Assembly (NCBI GenBank): GCA_905216045.1
Contig: CAJMSL010000129.1
Location: 1 to 5,175, forward strand
Origin: an uncultured bacterium
GTDB taxonomy: Bacteria; Actinomycetota; Coriobacteriia; Coriobacteriales; Coriobacteriaceae
DNA length: 5,175 nt
Direction: 5' to 3'
The notes under the pieces are model-generated. The model made no database searches, was not told the origin of the DNA, and was given only the letters and a program-made list of their open reading frames with translations. Below are positions 1 through 5,159 of this stretch, piece by piece (within the stretch, counting starts at the first letter, position 1; each line of letters starts with the position of its first letter). The position numbers and the translations under genes are program-made.

Positions 1-365
1 GCCTTGGTGACGCCCCACGAAAGACCGCGACGCTGGCCGCGGCGCTTGGCGAGGGCCAGGTTCTCGGCAATCTGCATGTCGGCTGCGGTGCCGCGCATGG
101 GGTCCTGGAACACGCGACCCAGGTACTTGGCGCGCTGCGACTCGCTCAGACGCGAGATGTCGGTGCCGTCGAGCTCGATGACACCCGAATCGAGCGGATA
201 CACGCCGGCGATCATATTGAGCAGCGTGGACTTGCCGGCGCCGTTGCCGCCGATCACGGTTACAAAGTCGCCGTCGTTAAGGGTGAGGTCGACGCCGGTG
301 AGCGCGCGCTTCTCGGTGACGGTGCCCTTGTTAAAGGTTTTCTTGACGTGTGAGAGCTTAAGCAT
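1..365 (-). CDS. ABC transporter ATP-binding protein, 5' part only (cut by window edge)
   Basis: This is the cytoplasmic ATPase that powers the importer encoded by the two preceding genes. Only the first 121 codons are present; the gene runs off the left edge. The Walker A P-loop GGNGAGKST is at residues 39-47 and the Q-loop VFQDP at 85-89. The LSGGQ signature, Walker B and H-loop would lie outside the window and cannot be checked. The protein begins MLKLSHVKKTF, a normal ABC-ATPase start followed by the strand that precedes the P-loop. The ATG at 365 overlaps the permease stop by 8 bp, and a purine-rich AAGGGGGA element inside the permease 3' end (about 374-381) serves as ribosome binding site, so the two genes are probably translationally coupled. 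In TrpXYZ-type sets this position is the ATPase. Confidence in ABC ATPase is very high; the partner assignment rests on gene order and overlap. Confidence 0.96.
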   Translation of the reverse strand, partial: MLKLSHVKKTFNKGTVTEKRALTGVDLTLNDGDFVTVIGGNGAGKSTLLNMIAGVYPLDSGVIELDGTDISRLSESQRAKYLGRVFQDPMRGTAADMQIAENLALAKRRGQRRGLSWGVTK

Positions 366-1281
366 CTGCCTCATCCCCCTTCGTGTAGGAGCTGCGGAGC
401 TTATAGCGCTCCCAAACCACGGGCACGCACAGGGCCACGGCGACGATCACAGCGGAGAGCAGCTTCATGTCGTTGGCGTCCATGCCCAGCTGCAGCACGA
501 TGGCGCGGATGAGGAAGTAGACCACGGAGCCAAAGACGGCGGAGGCCAGGCGAACGCTAAACTGCGTGAGACCGCCGGGCAGCAGGCGGCCGAGCACCTC
601 GCCGATAACAATGGCGGCAAGACCGATAACGATGGCACCGGTGCCCATGCCAATGTCGGCGTACTTCTGGCTCTGGCAGATGAGCGCGCCCGAAAGGCCA
701 ATGAGGGCGTTGGAGAGCACGAGGGCGATCATCTTGGTGGAGTTGGTGTTGACGCCCAGGGCGCGGATCATGTACTCGTTGTTGCCGGTGGCGCGCAGTG
801 CCGAGCCGATCTCGGTGCCAAAGAACCAATACAGGATGGCAACGATAGCAACAGCGAGCAAGATGCCCAGGATGATGGCGACGGTGGACTGCGGCAGGCC
901 CGTCATGTTGCTGACAGACGAGAAGATAGTGCCTTTGGCAAGGATGGGCGTATTGGATTTGCCCATGATGCGCAGGTTGATGGACCACAGACTGATCTGC
1001 GTCAGGATTCCGGCGAGGATCGCGGGAATCTCAAAGACCGTGGTCAAAATGCCCGTGACCGCGCCCGCGATGGCGCCGGCGCACATGCCGGCCAGCACGG
1101 CGAGCAGCGGGTCGACGTTGTTATTGACGATGAGTACGGCGCAGACGCAGCCGCCGAGGGCAAAGCTGCCGTCGCAGGTCATATCGGGGATGTTGAGCAG
1201 GCGGAACGTGATAAACACGCCAAGCACCATAATGCCCCAGAGGACGCCCTGCGAAACGGCGCCCTGCAATGCAATGAGCAT
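358..1281 (-). CDS. ABC transporter permease, LivH/TrpY-like (BPD_transp_2 type)
   Basis: This is the integral membrane subunit of the importer, 307 residues. Hydrophobic stretches at roughly 10-30, 38-53, 57-81, 85-104, 132-154, 183-204, 210-230, 245-266 and 272-290 suggest eight or nine membrane segments. The segment NIPDMTCDGSFALGG (30-44) matches the conserved N-terminal signature of TrpY/LivH-like permeases (typically DLTVDGSF). The polar loop GTEIGSALRATGNNEYMIRA (155-174) is the expected ATPase-coupling region of this family. Length is normal. The start at 1281 is supported by AGGAGGT at 1289-1295, 7 nt upstream; an ATG 7 nt further out is in another frame and too close to that site. 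The gene follows the binding protein after a structured 203-bp gap and overlaps the ATPase gene by 8 bp. The substrate class (aromatic amino acid or related small molecule) is inferred from family only. Confidence 0.93.
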   Translation of the reverse strand: MLIALQGAVSQGVLWGIMVLGVFITFRLLNIPDMTCDGSFALGGCVCAVLIVNNNVDPLLAVLAGMCAGAIAGAVTGILTTVFEIPAILAGILTQISLWSINLRIMGKSNTPILAKGTIFSSVSNMTGLPQSTVAIILGILLAVAIVAILYWFFGTEIGSALRATGNNEYMIRALGVNTNSTKMIALVLSNALIGLSGALICQSQKYADIGMGTGAIVIGLAAIVIGEVLGRLLPGGLTQFSVRLASAVFGSVVYFLIRAIVLQLGMDANDMKLLSAVIVAVALCVPVVWERYKLRSSYTKGDEADA

Positions 1282-1288
1282 GCTTCAT

Positions 1289-1295
1289 ACCTCCT
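1289..1295 (-). promoter_or_regulatory. Strong ribosome binding site of the permease gene
   Basis: AGGAGGT lies 7 nt upstream of the ATG at 1281 and is the best Shine-Dalgarno match in the window. It fixes the permease start and shows that the permease is initiated independently, not by coupling to the distant binding-protein stop at 1485. Confidence 0.85.
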
Positions 1296-1364
1296 AGAAT
1301 AGGGTGGACACGTGAGTCACCATGATAGCGGTAACAATGCATGAAAGAGCTGCGGACAGACGTT

Positions 1365-1382
1365 TTGTTTTACCTGAAACAA
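1365..1382 (-). repeat. Small AT-rich inverted repeat in the binding protein-permease spacer
   Basis: On the minus strand TTGTTT and AAACAA can pair around a 6-nt loop, directly after the GC-rich hairpin at 1384-1417. It is weak by itself. Its first arm also supplies the U-rich stretch that would follow the GC-rich hairpin, so the two structures partly compete. Confidence 0.4.
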
Positions 1383-1417
1383 GCAGGGCGGACGCCGGTC
1401 TACAGCGCCCGCCCCTG
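1376..1417 (-). terminator. GC-rich hairpin, possible attenuator or partial terminator between binding protein and permease
   Basis: On the minus strand GGGCGGGCGC (1414-1405) pairs with GCGTCCGCCC (1395-1386), ten base pairs with one G-U wobble around a 9-nt loop. The stem extends by CA/TG across one bulged base. It is followed by CTTGTTTC, a poor U-tract with five T in eight. The strong stem with weak tail suggests partial termination or a block to 3' exonuclease, which would leave more binding-protein mRNA than permease mRNA, a common arrangement in binding-protein importers. The function is inferred; only the structure is visible. Confidence 0.5.
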
Positions 1418-1458
1418 TGGCTCAGATATTGAATAACGCAGCTAAAGCGCGAGCACGG

Positions 1459-1499
1459 GCTCTAGACGCATGCCGCGTATAGCATTACGCGTCCAGAGC
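1459..1499 (-). repeat. 11-bp inverted repeat spanning the 3' end of the binding-protein gene
   Basis: GCTCTGGACGC (1499-1489) can pair with GCGTCTAGAGC (1469-1459), with one G-U wobble. The first arm contains the last sense codons, and the TAA stop lies in the 19-nt loop, where ATGC and GCAT can add a short inner stem. Just beyond, GAGC and GCTC (1451-1462) form a competing small hairpin that uses the GAGC of the second arm. No U-tract follows, so this is not a normal terminator; it may stabilise the upstream mRNA. Confidence 0.5.
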
Positions 1500-2465
1500 G
1501 GAAAGGTCGATGCCCAGGGCCTCGGCCATCTCGTCGTTCTTGACGACGACCAGGTCCTTGCTCGAGAGGTGCTTGATAGGCATGTCTTCGGGCTTGGCCT
1601 CGCCCTTCAGAATCTTGACGGCCATCTCGCCCGCGGCGTAGCCCAGATCCTCGTAATTGATGGAGAGGGTGAACAGGCCGCCGGCCATGCACATGCCCTC
1701 CTCGCCAGTCACGAAGGGAAGCTTGTTCTCCTTGCAGATCTGGCCCACCTGCGAGGCGCCCGCGGCGATGGTGTTGTCGGTGGGGGAGTACAGCGCGTCG
1801 ACCTTGCCCACGGCAGACTCGACGACGGACTGAATCTCGTTGGAGCTCGAGACGGTGAAATCGGTGTACTCGAGGCCCAGCTTGTCGAGCTCCTTCTTGG
1901 CGGCCTTGATCTGGACGTCGGAGTTGGACTCGGCGGTGCAGTAGAGCAGGCCGACCTTCTTAACGTCGGGCAGAACCTTCTGCATCATCTCGAGCTGCTC
2001 GGCGACCGGGGTGAGGTCGGAAGCGCCCGTGACGTTGGTGTCCGGCTTGTCGTTGTCCTGGACCAGGCCGGAGGCGGCGTAGTCGGTGATGGCGCAGCCC
2101 ACGATGGGGATATCGGCCGTGGCGCCGGCGGCAGCCTGCGCGGCGGGCGTGGCGATGGCATAAATCAGGTTGACGTTGTCGCCCACAAACTTGTCGGCAA
2201 TGGACTTACACGTGGACTGGTCGCCCTGGGCGCTCTTTAGATCAATTTTGGCTTTAAGACCGCTTTTCTTGATGGCCTTAGTAAAACCTTCATAGGAGGC
2301 ATCAAGCGCGGGGTGCTCGGTGAGCTTTAGAACGCCGATGGTGTAGTCGGAACCGGCGGCAGCGGAGCCGGAACCAGAGTTGCCGCCGCATCCGGCGAGC
2401 GGAGCGAGCGCGAGCAGGCCGGCGGAGACCAGAAGGCTCCTGCGGCTGATGGTGATGTCCTTCAT
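1485..2465 (-). CDS. ABC transporter substrate-binding lipoprotein, ABC_sub_bind / TrpX-like
   Basis: This is the extracytoplasmic, lipid-anchored binding protein of the importer, 326 residues from the chosen start. Residues 1-26 form a lipoprotein signal: SRRSLL at 7-12, a hydrophobic core, and lipobox LAGC with the modified cysteine at 26, followed by a Gly/Ser-rich linker to about 39. The mature domain opens YTIGVLKLTEHPALD (41-55), the hallmark beginning of the ABC_sub_bind (DUF534) family that includes the tryptophan/tyrosine binding protein TrpX. It keeps the periplasmic-binding two-lobe pattern, with segments such as IYAIATPAAQAAA, VGLLYCTAESNS and VDALYSPTDNTI. The ATG at 2465 is preferred because GGGGGT sits 6 nt upstream and the signal peptide begins there; a TTG at 2513 would add 16 unlikely residues. 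The first importer gene follows a candidate promoter. The mature part has no Arg and no Trp. The ligand is not determinable here. Confidence 0.94.
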   Translation of the reverse strand: MKDITISRRSLLVSAGLLALAPLAGCGGNSGSGSAAAGSDYTIGVLKLTEHPALDASYEGFTKAIKKSGLKAKIDLKSAQGDQSTCKSIADKFVGDNVNLIYAIATPAAQAAAGATADIPIVGCAITDYAASGLVQDNDKPDTNVTGASDLTPVAEQLEMMQKVLPDVKKVGLLYCTAESNSDVQIKAAKKELDKLGLEYTDFTVSSSNEIQSVVESAVGKVDALYSPTDNTIAAGASQVGQICKENKLPFVTGEEGMCMAGGLFTLSINYEDLGYAAGEMAVKILKGEAKPEDMPIKHLSSKDLVVVKNDEMAEALGIDLSALDA

Positions 2466-2471
2466 GTCATT

Positions 2472-2477
2472 ACCCCC
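2472..2477 (-). promoter_or_regulatory. Ribosome binding site of the binding-protein gene, within a possible masking stem
   Basis: GGGGGT lies 6 nt before the ATG at 2465. It decides the start in favour of the methionine that opens the lipoprotein signal peptide. The G-run can also pair with an upstream TCCCAGT segment (2504-2510), so access to it may be controlled. Confidence 0.7.
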
Positions 2478-2497
2478 AGTATAAAAATGGCTGGAAA

Positions 2498-2523
2498 CAC
2501 TGCACTGGGACAAAGTGCAAGTG
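2498..2523 (-). repeat. Hairpin-forming inverted repeat at the expected transcript start
   Basis: On the minus strand CACTTGCACT (2523-2514) pairs with AGTGCAGTG (2506-2498) as nine base pairs with one bulged T and a 7-nt loop. It lies immediately downstream of the candidate -10 box, so it could be an operator in DNA or a 5' leader hairpin in RNA. Its second arm overlaps the TCCCAGT segment that can pair with the ribosome binding site. Confidence 0.5.
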
Positions 2524-2528
2524 GAACT

Positions 2529-2556
2529 ATAGTAGCGCTGATGTCCATTTTTACAA
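2529..2556 (-). promoter_or_regulatory. Candidate sigma-70 type promoter of the transporter operon
   Basis: TTGTAA (2556-2551) and TACTAT (2534-2529) are separated by 16 nt, each matching four of six consensus positions. The predicted start is near 2522, giving a leader of about 57 nt to the ATG at 2465. The position between the regulator stop and the binding-protein start is right, but the match is moderate. The -35 box sits inside the motif shared with the regulator's upstream region. Confidence 0.5.
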
Positions 2557-2564
2557 CAGCCTGG
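2548..2564 (-). promoter_or_regulatory. Candidate regulator site, transporter copy of the CCAGG(G)CTGTTG motif
   Basis: The minus strand reads CCAGGCTGTTGTAAAAA, overlapping the candidate -35 box. A closely similar sequence, CCAGGGCTGTTGAAAA, occurs upstream of the regulator gene at 3529-3544. The shared core GCTGTTG is exact; the rest agrees if one G and one T are treated as compensating single-base shifts. A role as operator is inference. Confidence 0.35.
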
Positions 2565-2583
2565 CGGGTTTTTTAATACAGAA

Positions 2584-2616
2584 TCGGATGGGCGGTACGG
2601 GTAGTCGAATGGGCGG
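2584..2616. repeat. 12-bp direct repeat with 21-bp period
   Basis: TCGGATGGGCGG (2584-2595) and TCGAATGGGCGG (2605-2616), read on the plus strand, agree at 11 of 12 positions and are offset by exactly 21 bp, two helical turns. They lie between the regulator stop and the candidate transporter promoter, upstream of the -35 box. This could be a tandem protein site or chance in GC-rich DNA. Confidence 0.4.
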
Positions 2617-2625
2617 CGGAGGGCC

Positions 2626-3411
2626 TTATGCGGCGGAGGAGGCGTCGTCCTCGTCTAGGGCGGCGAAGAGCTTCTTGCCGTCGAGGAGACGTGTGGTGAC
2701 GTTTCTCATTCGGCCAATCTCTACAGTACGCAACGTGTCATCGGCGCCTCGGGCGTCGTAGACCGTTCCTAGCAGATACGAGATGCCGTCTCGTTGCTTG
2801 ATGGCAAAGGGACGGAGTGTCATCCGTGCTGCTTCGGTTTCGCCACGTGTCGTGACGCTCGAAATATCAAAACTCACCGTGGTTCCGTGGTCGATGGCCT
2901 GCTCGACGAGCTCGCACGTGTCGATGCGCTTGATGGGCGTGCGTGTTGCCTTGGTAGCCTTGCTGCCTGCGCTTGGAGCGGGTTCGGGTGTATCGAGGTA
3001 GCCGCGAACGTCGGCACTCGCCATGGCAACTAAGTGCTGCGCCATACTCTTGCGGATAGCGATAGGCGTGGAGCGGTTGCGCATGACCATACCGTGGAGC
3101 CGGATGATCTCTTCATCGGTGAGCGGGCGGGTAAGAAGTTTGTAGCCCACGCCGCGTTTGTACTCAATTTCGTATCCGGCATGGCGAAGCGCGGAGATGG
3201 CGGTGTAGATGCTGCGCCGCGCCGCCGAGATGGGCATGCGGGCGGGGTCGTCGGGATGGGCGAGGCGCCGGATCAACTCATCGGAAAGCATGGCCTTGTC
3301 CTCGCCGGTGTTTTCGCTTAATAGTTGCAGGATGCGAACGGCGCGATAGGCTGCCATCGAGGCGGCGCCTCTAGTCGTGGTGTCGTAGGTTTCAACAGCG
3401 GCTTCGGTCAT
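2626..3411 (-). CDS. wHTH-WYL domain transcriptional regulator
   Basis: This is probably a ligand-responsive DNA-binding regulator of 261 residues. Residues about 23-92 form a winged helix-turn-helix: a helix AYRAVRILQLL, a candidate recognition helix SIYTAISALRHAGY (67-80), and a wing YKRGVGYKL (84-92). A helical linker and a Pro/Ala/Lys-rich hinge (about 141-160) follow. Residues about 165-242 resemble a WYL domain: an inner segment MTLRPFAIKQRDGISYLLGTV (197-217), where SYLLG takes the place of the usual WYLIG, and RTVEIGRMRNV (228-238) near the end. The C-terminal WCX extension of larger WYL proteins is missing. The ATG at 3411 is preferred over GTG at 3420 because AAAGGA is 10 nt upstream, the same spacing as in asnS, and only 1 nt from the GTG. 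The gene sits just upstream of the importer with no visible terminator between them. The target and ligand are unknown. Confidence 0.85.
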   Translation of the reverse strand: MTEAAVETYDTTTRGAASMAAYRAVRILQLLSENTGEDKAMLSDELIRRLAHPDDPARMPISAARRSIYTAISALRHAGYEIEYKRGVGYKLLTRPLTDEEIIRLHGMVMRNRSTPIAIRKSMAQHLVAMASADVRGYLDTPEPAPSAGSKATKATRTPIKRIDTCELVEQAIDHGTTVSFDISSVTTRGETEAARMTLRPFAIKQRDGISYLLGTVYDARGADDTLRTVEIGRMRNVTTRLLDGKKLFAALDEDDASSAA

Positions 3412-3421
3412 GGTACCCACG

Positions 3422-3427
3422 TCCTTT
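3422..3427 (-). promoter_or_regulatory. Ribosome binding site that decides the regulator start
   Basis: AAAGGA ends 10 nt before the ATG at 3411 and only 1 nt before an in-frame GTG at 3420. asnS has the same AAAGGAC with 10 nt to its ATG, which supports the ATG as the true start. Confidence 0.65.
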
Positions 3428-3528
3428 CCGTTTTGGGTGGCGACGGTATGGAGCCTAGGACGTGGGGCTTTCCCAGGGGTGCAGGGCGCTCTGGGCGGTC
3501 GGTAGTCGTCGGCAAACGGCGGGTCGAG

Positions 3529-3591
3529 TTTTCAACAGCCCTGGTCAACTGACCAAAAACTTGCCAAAAGCTTGACGGATGCTGTTGAAAA
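3529..3591. repeat. 11-bp perfect inverted repeat flanking the regulator upstream region
   Basis: TTTTCAACAGC (3529-3539) and GCTGTTGAAAA (3581-3591) are exact reverse complements 41 bp apart. They bracket the 14-bp palindrome at 3542-3555. The arm at 3581-3591 overlaps the A-run that forms the U-tract of the asnS terminator. Either arm could be a binding site for the regulator encoded next door; a long-range RNA stem is also possible but less likely. Confidence 0.55.
3542..3555. promoter_or_regulatory. 14-bp palindrome, candidate operator upstream of the regulator
   Basis: TGGTCAACTGACCA is two perfect 6-bp arms around a 2-bp centre, typical of a site for a dimeric DNA-binding protein. It lies between the asnS terminator and the regulator start and between the arms of the larger inverted repeat. 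Autoregulation by the WYL protein is the simplest reading but is inferred. Confidence 0.4.
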
Positions 3592-3623
3592 AAGCGTCTC
3601 TCGACCGATGTCGAGAGACGCTT
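3588..3623 (-). terminator. Intrinsic terminator of asnS
   Basis: On the minus strand a perfect 13-bp stem, AAGCGTCTCTCGA with TCGAGAGACGCTT around a 6-nt loop, runs directly into six T residues. It begins 47 bp after the asnS stop. This should end the asnS transcript and separates it from the regulator and transporter genes. Confidence 0.95.
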
Positions 3624-3669
3624 ATGCGATGAGCGTTGGCGTGTGGCGACGCGAGCTAGCGTCCGACGA

Positions 3670-5073
3670 TTAGAAGTCGGCGTTGCCCACGGTGCGCGGG
3701 TGCGGCAGGACGTCGCGGATGTTGCCCACGCCGGTCAGATACATGACCAAGCGCTCGAAGCCCAGACCGTAGCCGGCGTGCTTGCAGGAACCGTAGCGGC
3801 GCAGGTCAAGGTAGTACTTGTACTGCTCGGGATTCATGCCCAGGTCCTTGATGCGGGCCTCGAGCAGATCCAGGCGCTCCTCGCGCTGGGAGCCGCCGAT
3901 AATCTCGCCGATACCGGGAACCAGGCAGTCGGCGGCGGCGACGGTCTTGCCGTCTTCGTTCATGCGCATGTAGAACGCCTTGATTTCGGCCGGGTAGTCG
4001 GTCACGAAGGTCGGGCGCTTAAAGTGCTCCTCGGTCAGGAAGCGCTCGTGCTCGGTCTGCAGGTCGATGCCCCAGCTGACGGGGTAATCAAACTGGTGGC
4101 CAGCAGCGACTGCCTGCTCCAGGATCTCGACGGCCTCGGTGTAGGTAACGCGGGCAAAGTCGGAGTTGGCGACATGGTCCAGGCGCTCGAGCAGACCCTT
4201 GTCCACAAACTTGTTGAGCATGTTGAGCTCGTCGGGGCAGGTGGCCATAACGTCCTTAAGGACGTACTTGAGCATGGCCTCGGCGTTATCCATGTAGTCG
4301 TTAAGGTCGGCGAAGGCCATCTCGGGCTCGATCATCCAAAACTCGGCGGCGTGGCGCGTGGTGTTGGAGTTTTCGGCGCGGAAGGTGGGGCCAAAGGTGT
4401 ACACGTCGCCAAAGGCCATGGCAAAGTTCTCGGCATTGAGCTGGCCGGACACGGTGAGGCTTGCATGCTTGCCAAAGAAGTCCTGGCTCCAGTCGACCTC
4501 GCCGGACTCGGTGAGGGGCGGATTTTTGGGGTCGAGCGTGGTCACGCGGAACATCTCGCCGGCGCCCTCGCAGTCACTCGTGGTGATGATGGGGGTGTTG
4601 ACGTAGACAAAGCCCTGCTCCTGGAAGAAGCGGTGGATGGCGGCAGCCGCGACAGAGCGGATGCGGAACACGGCGCGGAACAGGTTGGTGCGCGGGCGCA
4701 GGTGCTGCTGGGTGCGCAGGAACTCGACGGTTGCACGCTTCTTCTGCAGCGGGTAATCCGGGGCGCTGACGCCCTCGACCTCGATGGAGGTGGCAGAAAG
4801 CTCGAAAGGCTGGGGCGCATCGGGGGTCAGCTTGACGGTGCCGGTGCAAATGAGTGCGGCCGAGACGTTTTGATGGGCGATCTCGTCGTAGTTGTCGAGT
4901 GCCTCGCGGTTCATGACGACCTGCAGGTCGCGGAAGCAGCTGCCGTCGTTGAGTTCGATAAAACCAAAGTTTTTCATGTCGCGGATGGTGCGGGTCCAGC
5001 CGCAGACGGTCACGTCCTGACCGTCATAGTGTTCCATATCCGCAAAGATACGGGCAATTTCTGTGCGTTTCAT
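3670..5073 (-). CDS. asnS: Asparagine--tRNA ligase (AsnRS, EC 6.1.1.22)
   Basis: This cytoplasmic class IIb aminoacyl-tRNA synthetase joins asparagine to tRNA-Asn using ATP. It has 467 residues, the usual bacterial length. An N-terminal OB-fold anticodon-binding domain covers about 20-103, including VTVCGWTRTIRDMKNFGFIEL. The catalytic core follows: the motif 1 region RFFQEQGFVYVNTPII (148-163); the AsnRS insert that leads to DFFGKHASLTVSGQL (198-212); motif 2 FRAENSNTTRHAAEFWMIEPE (231-251); and motif 3 GLGFERLVMYLTGVGNIRDV (436-455), ending LPHPRTVGNADF. The AsnRS-type motif 2 and C-terminus separate it from AspRS and LysRS. ATG 5073 is supported by AAAGGA at 5084-5089, 10 nt upstream. A strong terminator follows, so it appears to be its own transcription unit, functionally unrelated to the transporter. 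Confidence 0.99.
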   Translation of the reverse strand: MKRTEIARIFADMEHYDGQDVTVCGWTRTIRDMKNFGFIELNDGSCFRDLQVVMNREALDNYDEIAHQNVSAALICTGTVKLTPDAPQPFELSATSIEVEGVSAPDYPLQKKRATVEFLRTQQHLRPRTNLFRAVFRIRSVAAAAIHRFFQEQGFVYVNTPIITTSDCEGAGEMFRVTTLDPKNPPLTESGEVDWSQDFFGKHASLTVSGQLNAENFAMAFGDVYTFGPTFRAENSNTTRHAAEFWMIEPEMAFADLNDYMDNAEAMLKYVLKDVMATCPDELNMLNKFVDKGLLERLDHVANSDFARVTYTEAVEILEQAVAAGHQFDYPVSWGIDLQTEHERFLTEEHFKRPTFVTDYPAEIKAFYMRMNEDGKTVAAADCLVPGIGEIIGGSQREERLDLLEARIKDLGMNPEQYKYYLDLRRYGSCKHAGYGLGFERLVMYLTGVGNIRDVLPHPRTVGNADF

Positions 5074-5153
5074 GGTGACAGTGTCCTTTCAATCAATGAG
5101 AGTCTTAAAGTGTAGGAAAAGGCAATAGGGGGCTGGGAAAAAAACCAGAGAAA

Positions 5154-5159
5154 ATTATG
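5154..5159 (-). promoter_or_regulatory. Possible -10 box of asnS
   Basis: CATAAT matches five of six positions of the TATAAT consensus and would leave a leader of about 75 nt. The matching -35 box would lie just past the window edge, so the promoter cannot be confirmed. No T-box or other amino-acid-sensing leader is recognisable in the 102 bp visible upstream of asnS. Confidence 0.25.

Noticed and set aside
4..1302. 432-codon plus-strand open frame opposite the ATPase and permease
   Set aside because: It covers two genes with clear family motifs and reads as low-complexity Asp/Gly/His/Ala-rich protein, the usual antisense shadow.
1322..1327. TATCAT as a -10 box of a separate permease promoter
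   Set aside because: It matches five of six positions, but no acceptable -35 box lies 16-18 nt upstream.
1470..2240. 256-codon plus-strand open frame opposite the binding protein
   Set aside because: It is antisense to a well-supported lipoprotein gene and resembles no known protein.
2466..2513. TTG start at 2513 extending the binding protein by 16 residues
   Set aside because: It would place extra polar residues before the signal peptide, and the start at 2465 has a well-spaced GGGGGT site.
2554..2575. Plus-strand terminator, CCTGGCGGG followed by six T
   Set aside because: The only stem is two or three base pairs, and no plus-strand gene precedes it. On the minus strand the same DNA has an A-run, so it does not end the regulator transcript.
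3412..3420. GTG start at 3420 for the regulator
   Set aside because: The AAAGGA site would be only 1 nt away, while the ATG at 3411 has the same spacing as asnS.
3421..3587. Promoter for the regulator
   Set aside because: TTGACC and TTGAAA occur as possible -35 boxes, but none has a credible -10 at 16-18 nt, so no promoter is called although one must exist nearby.
3643..5115. 490-codon plus-strand open frame opposite asnS
   Set aside because: It is the antisense shadow of a conserved synthetase gene; its Val/Gly/His/Asp/Leu-rich translation has no recognisable domain. Long antisense frames are expected in GC-rich genes.
5133..5148. CTGG/CCAG pairing around an A-run upstream of asnS
   Set aside because: Four base pairs around an oligo-A/T loop is too weak to call a terminator or leader structure.
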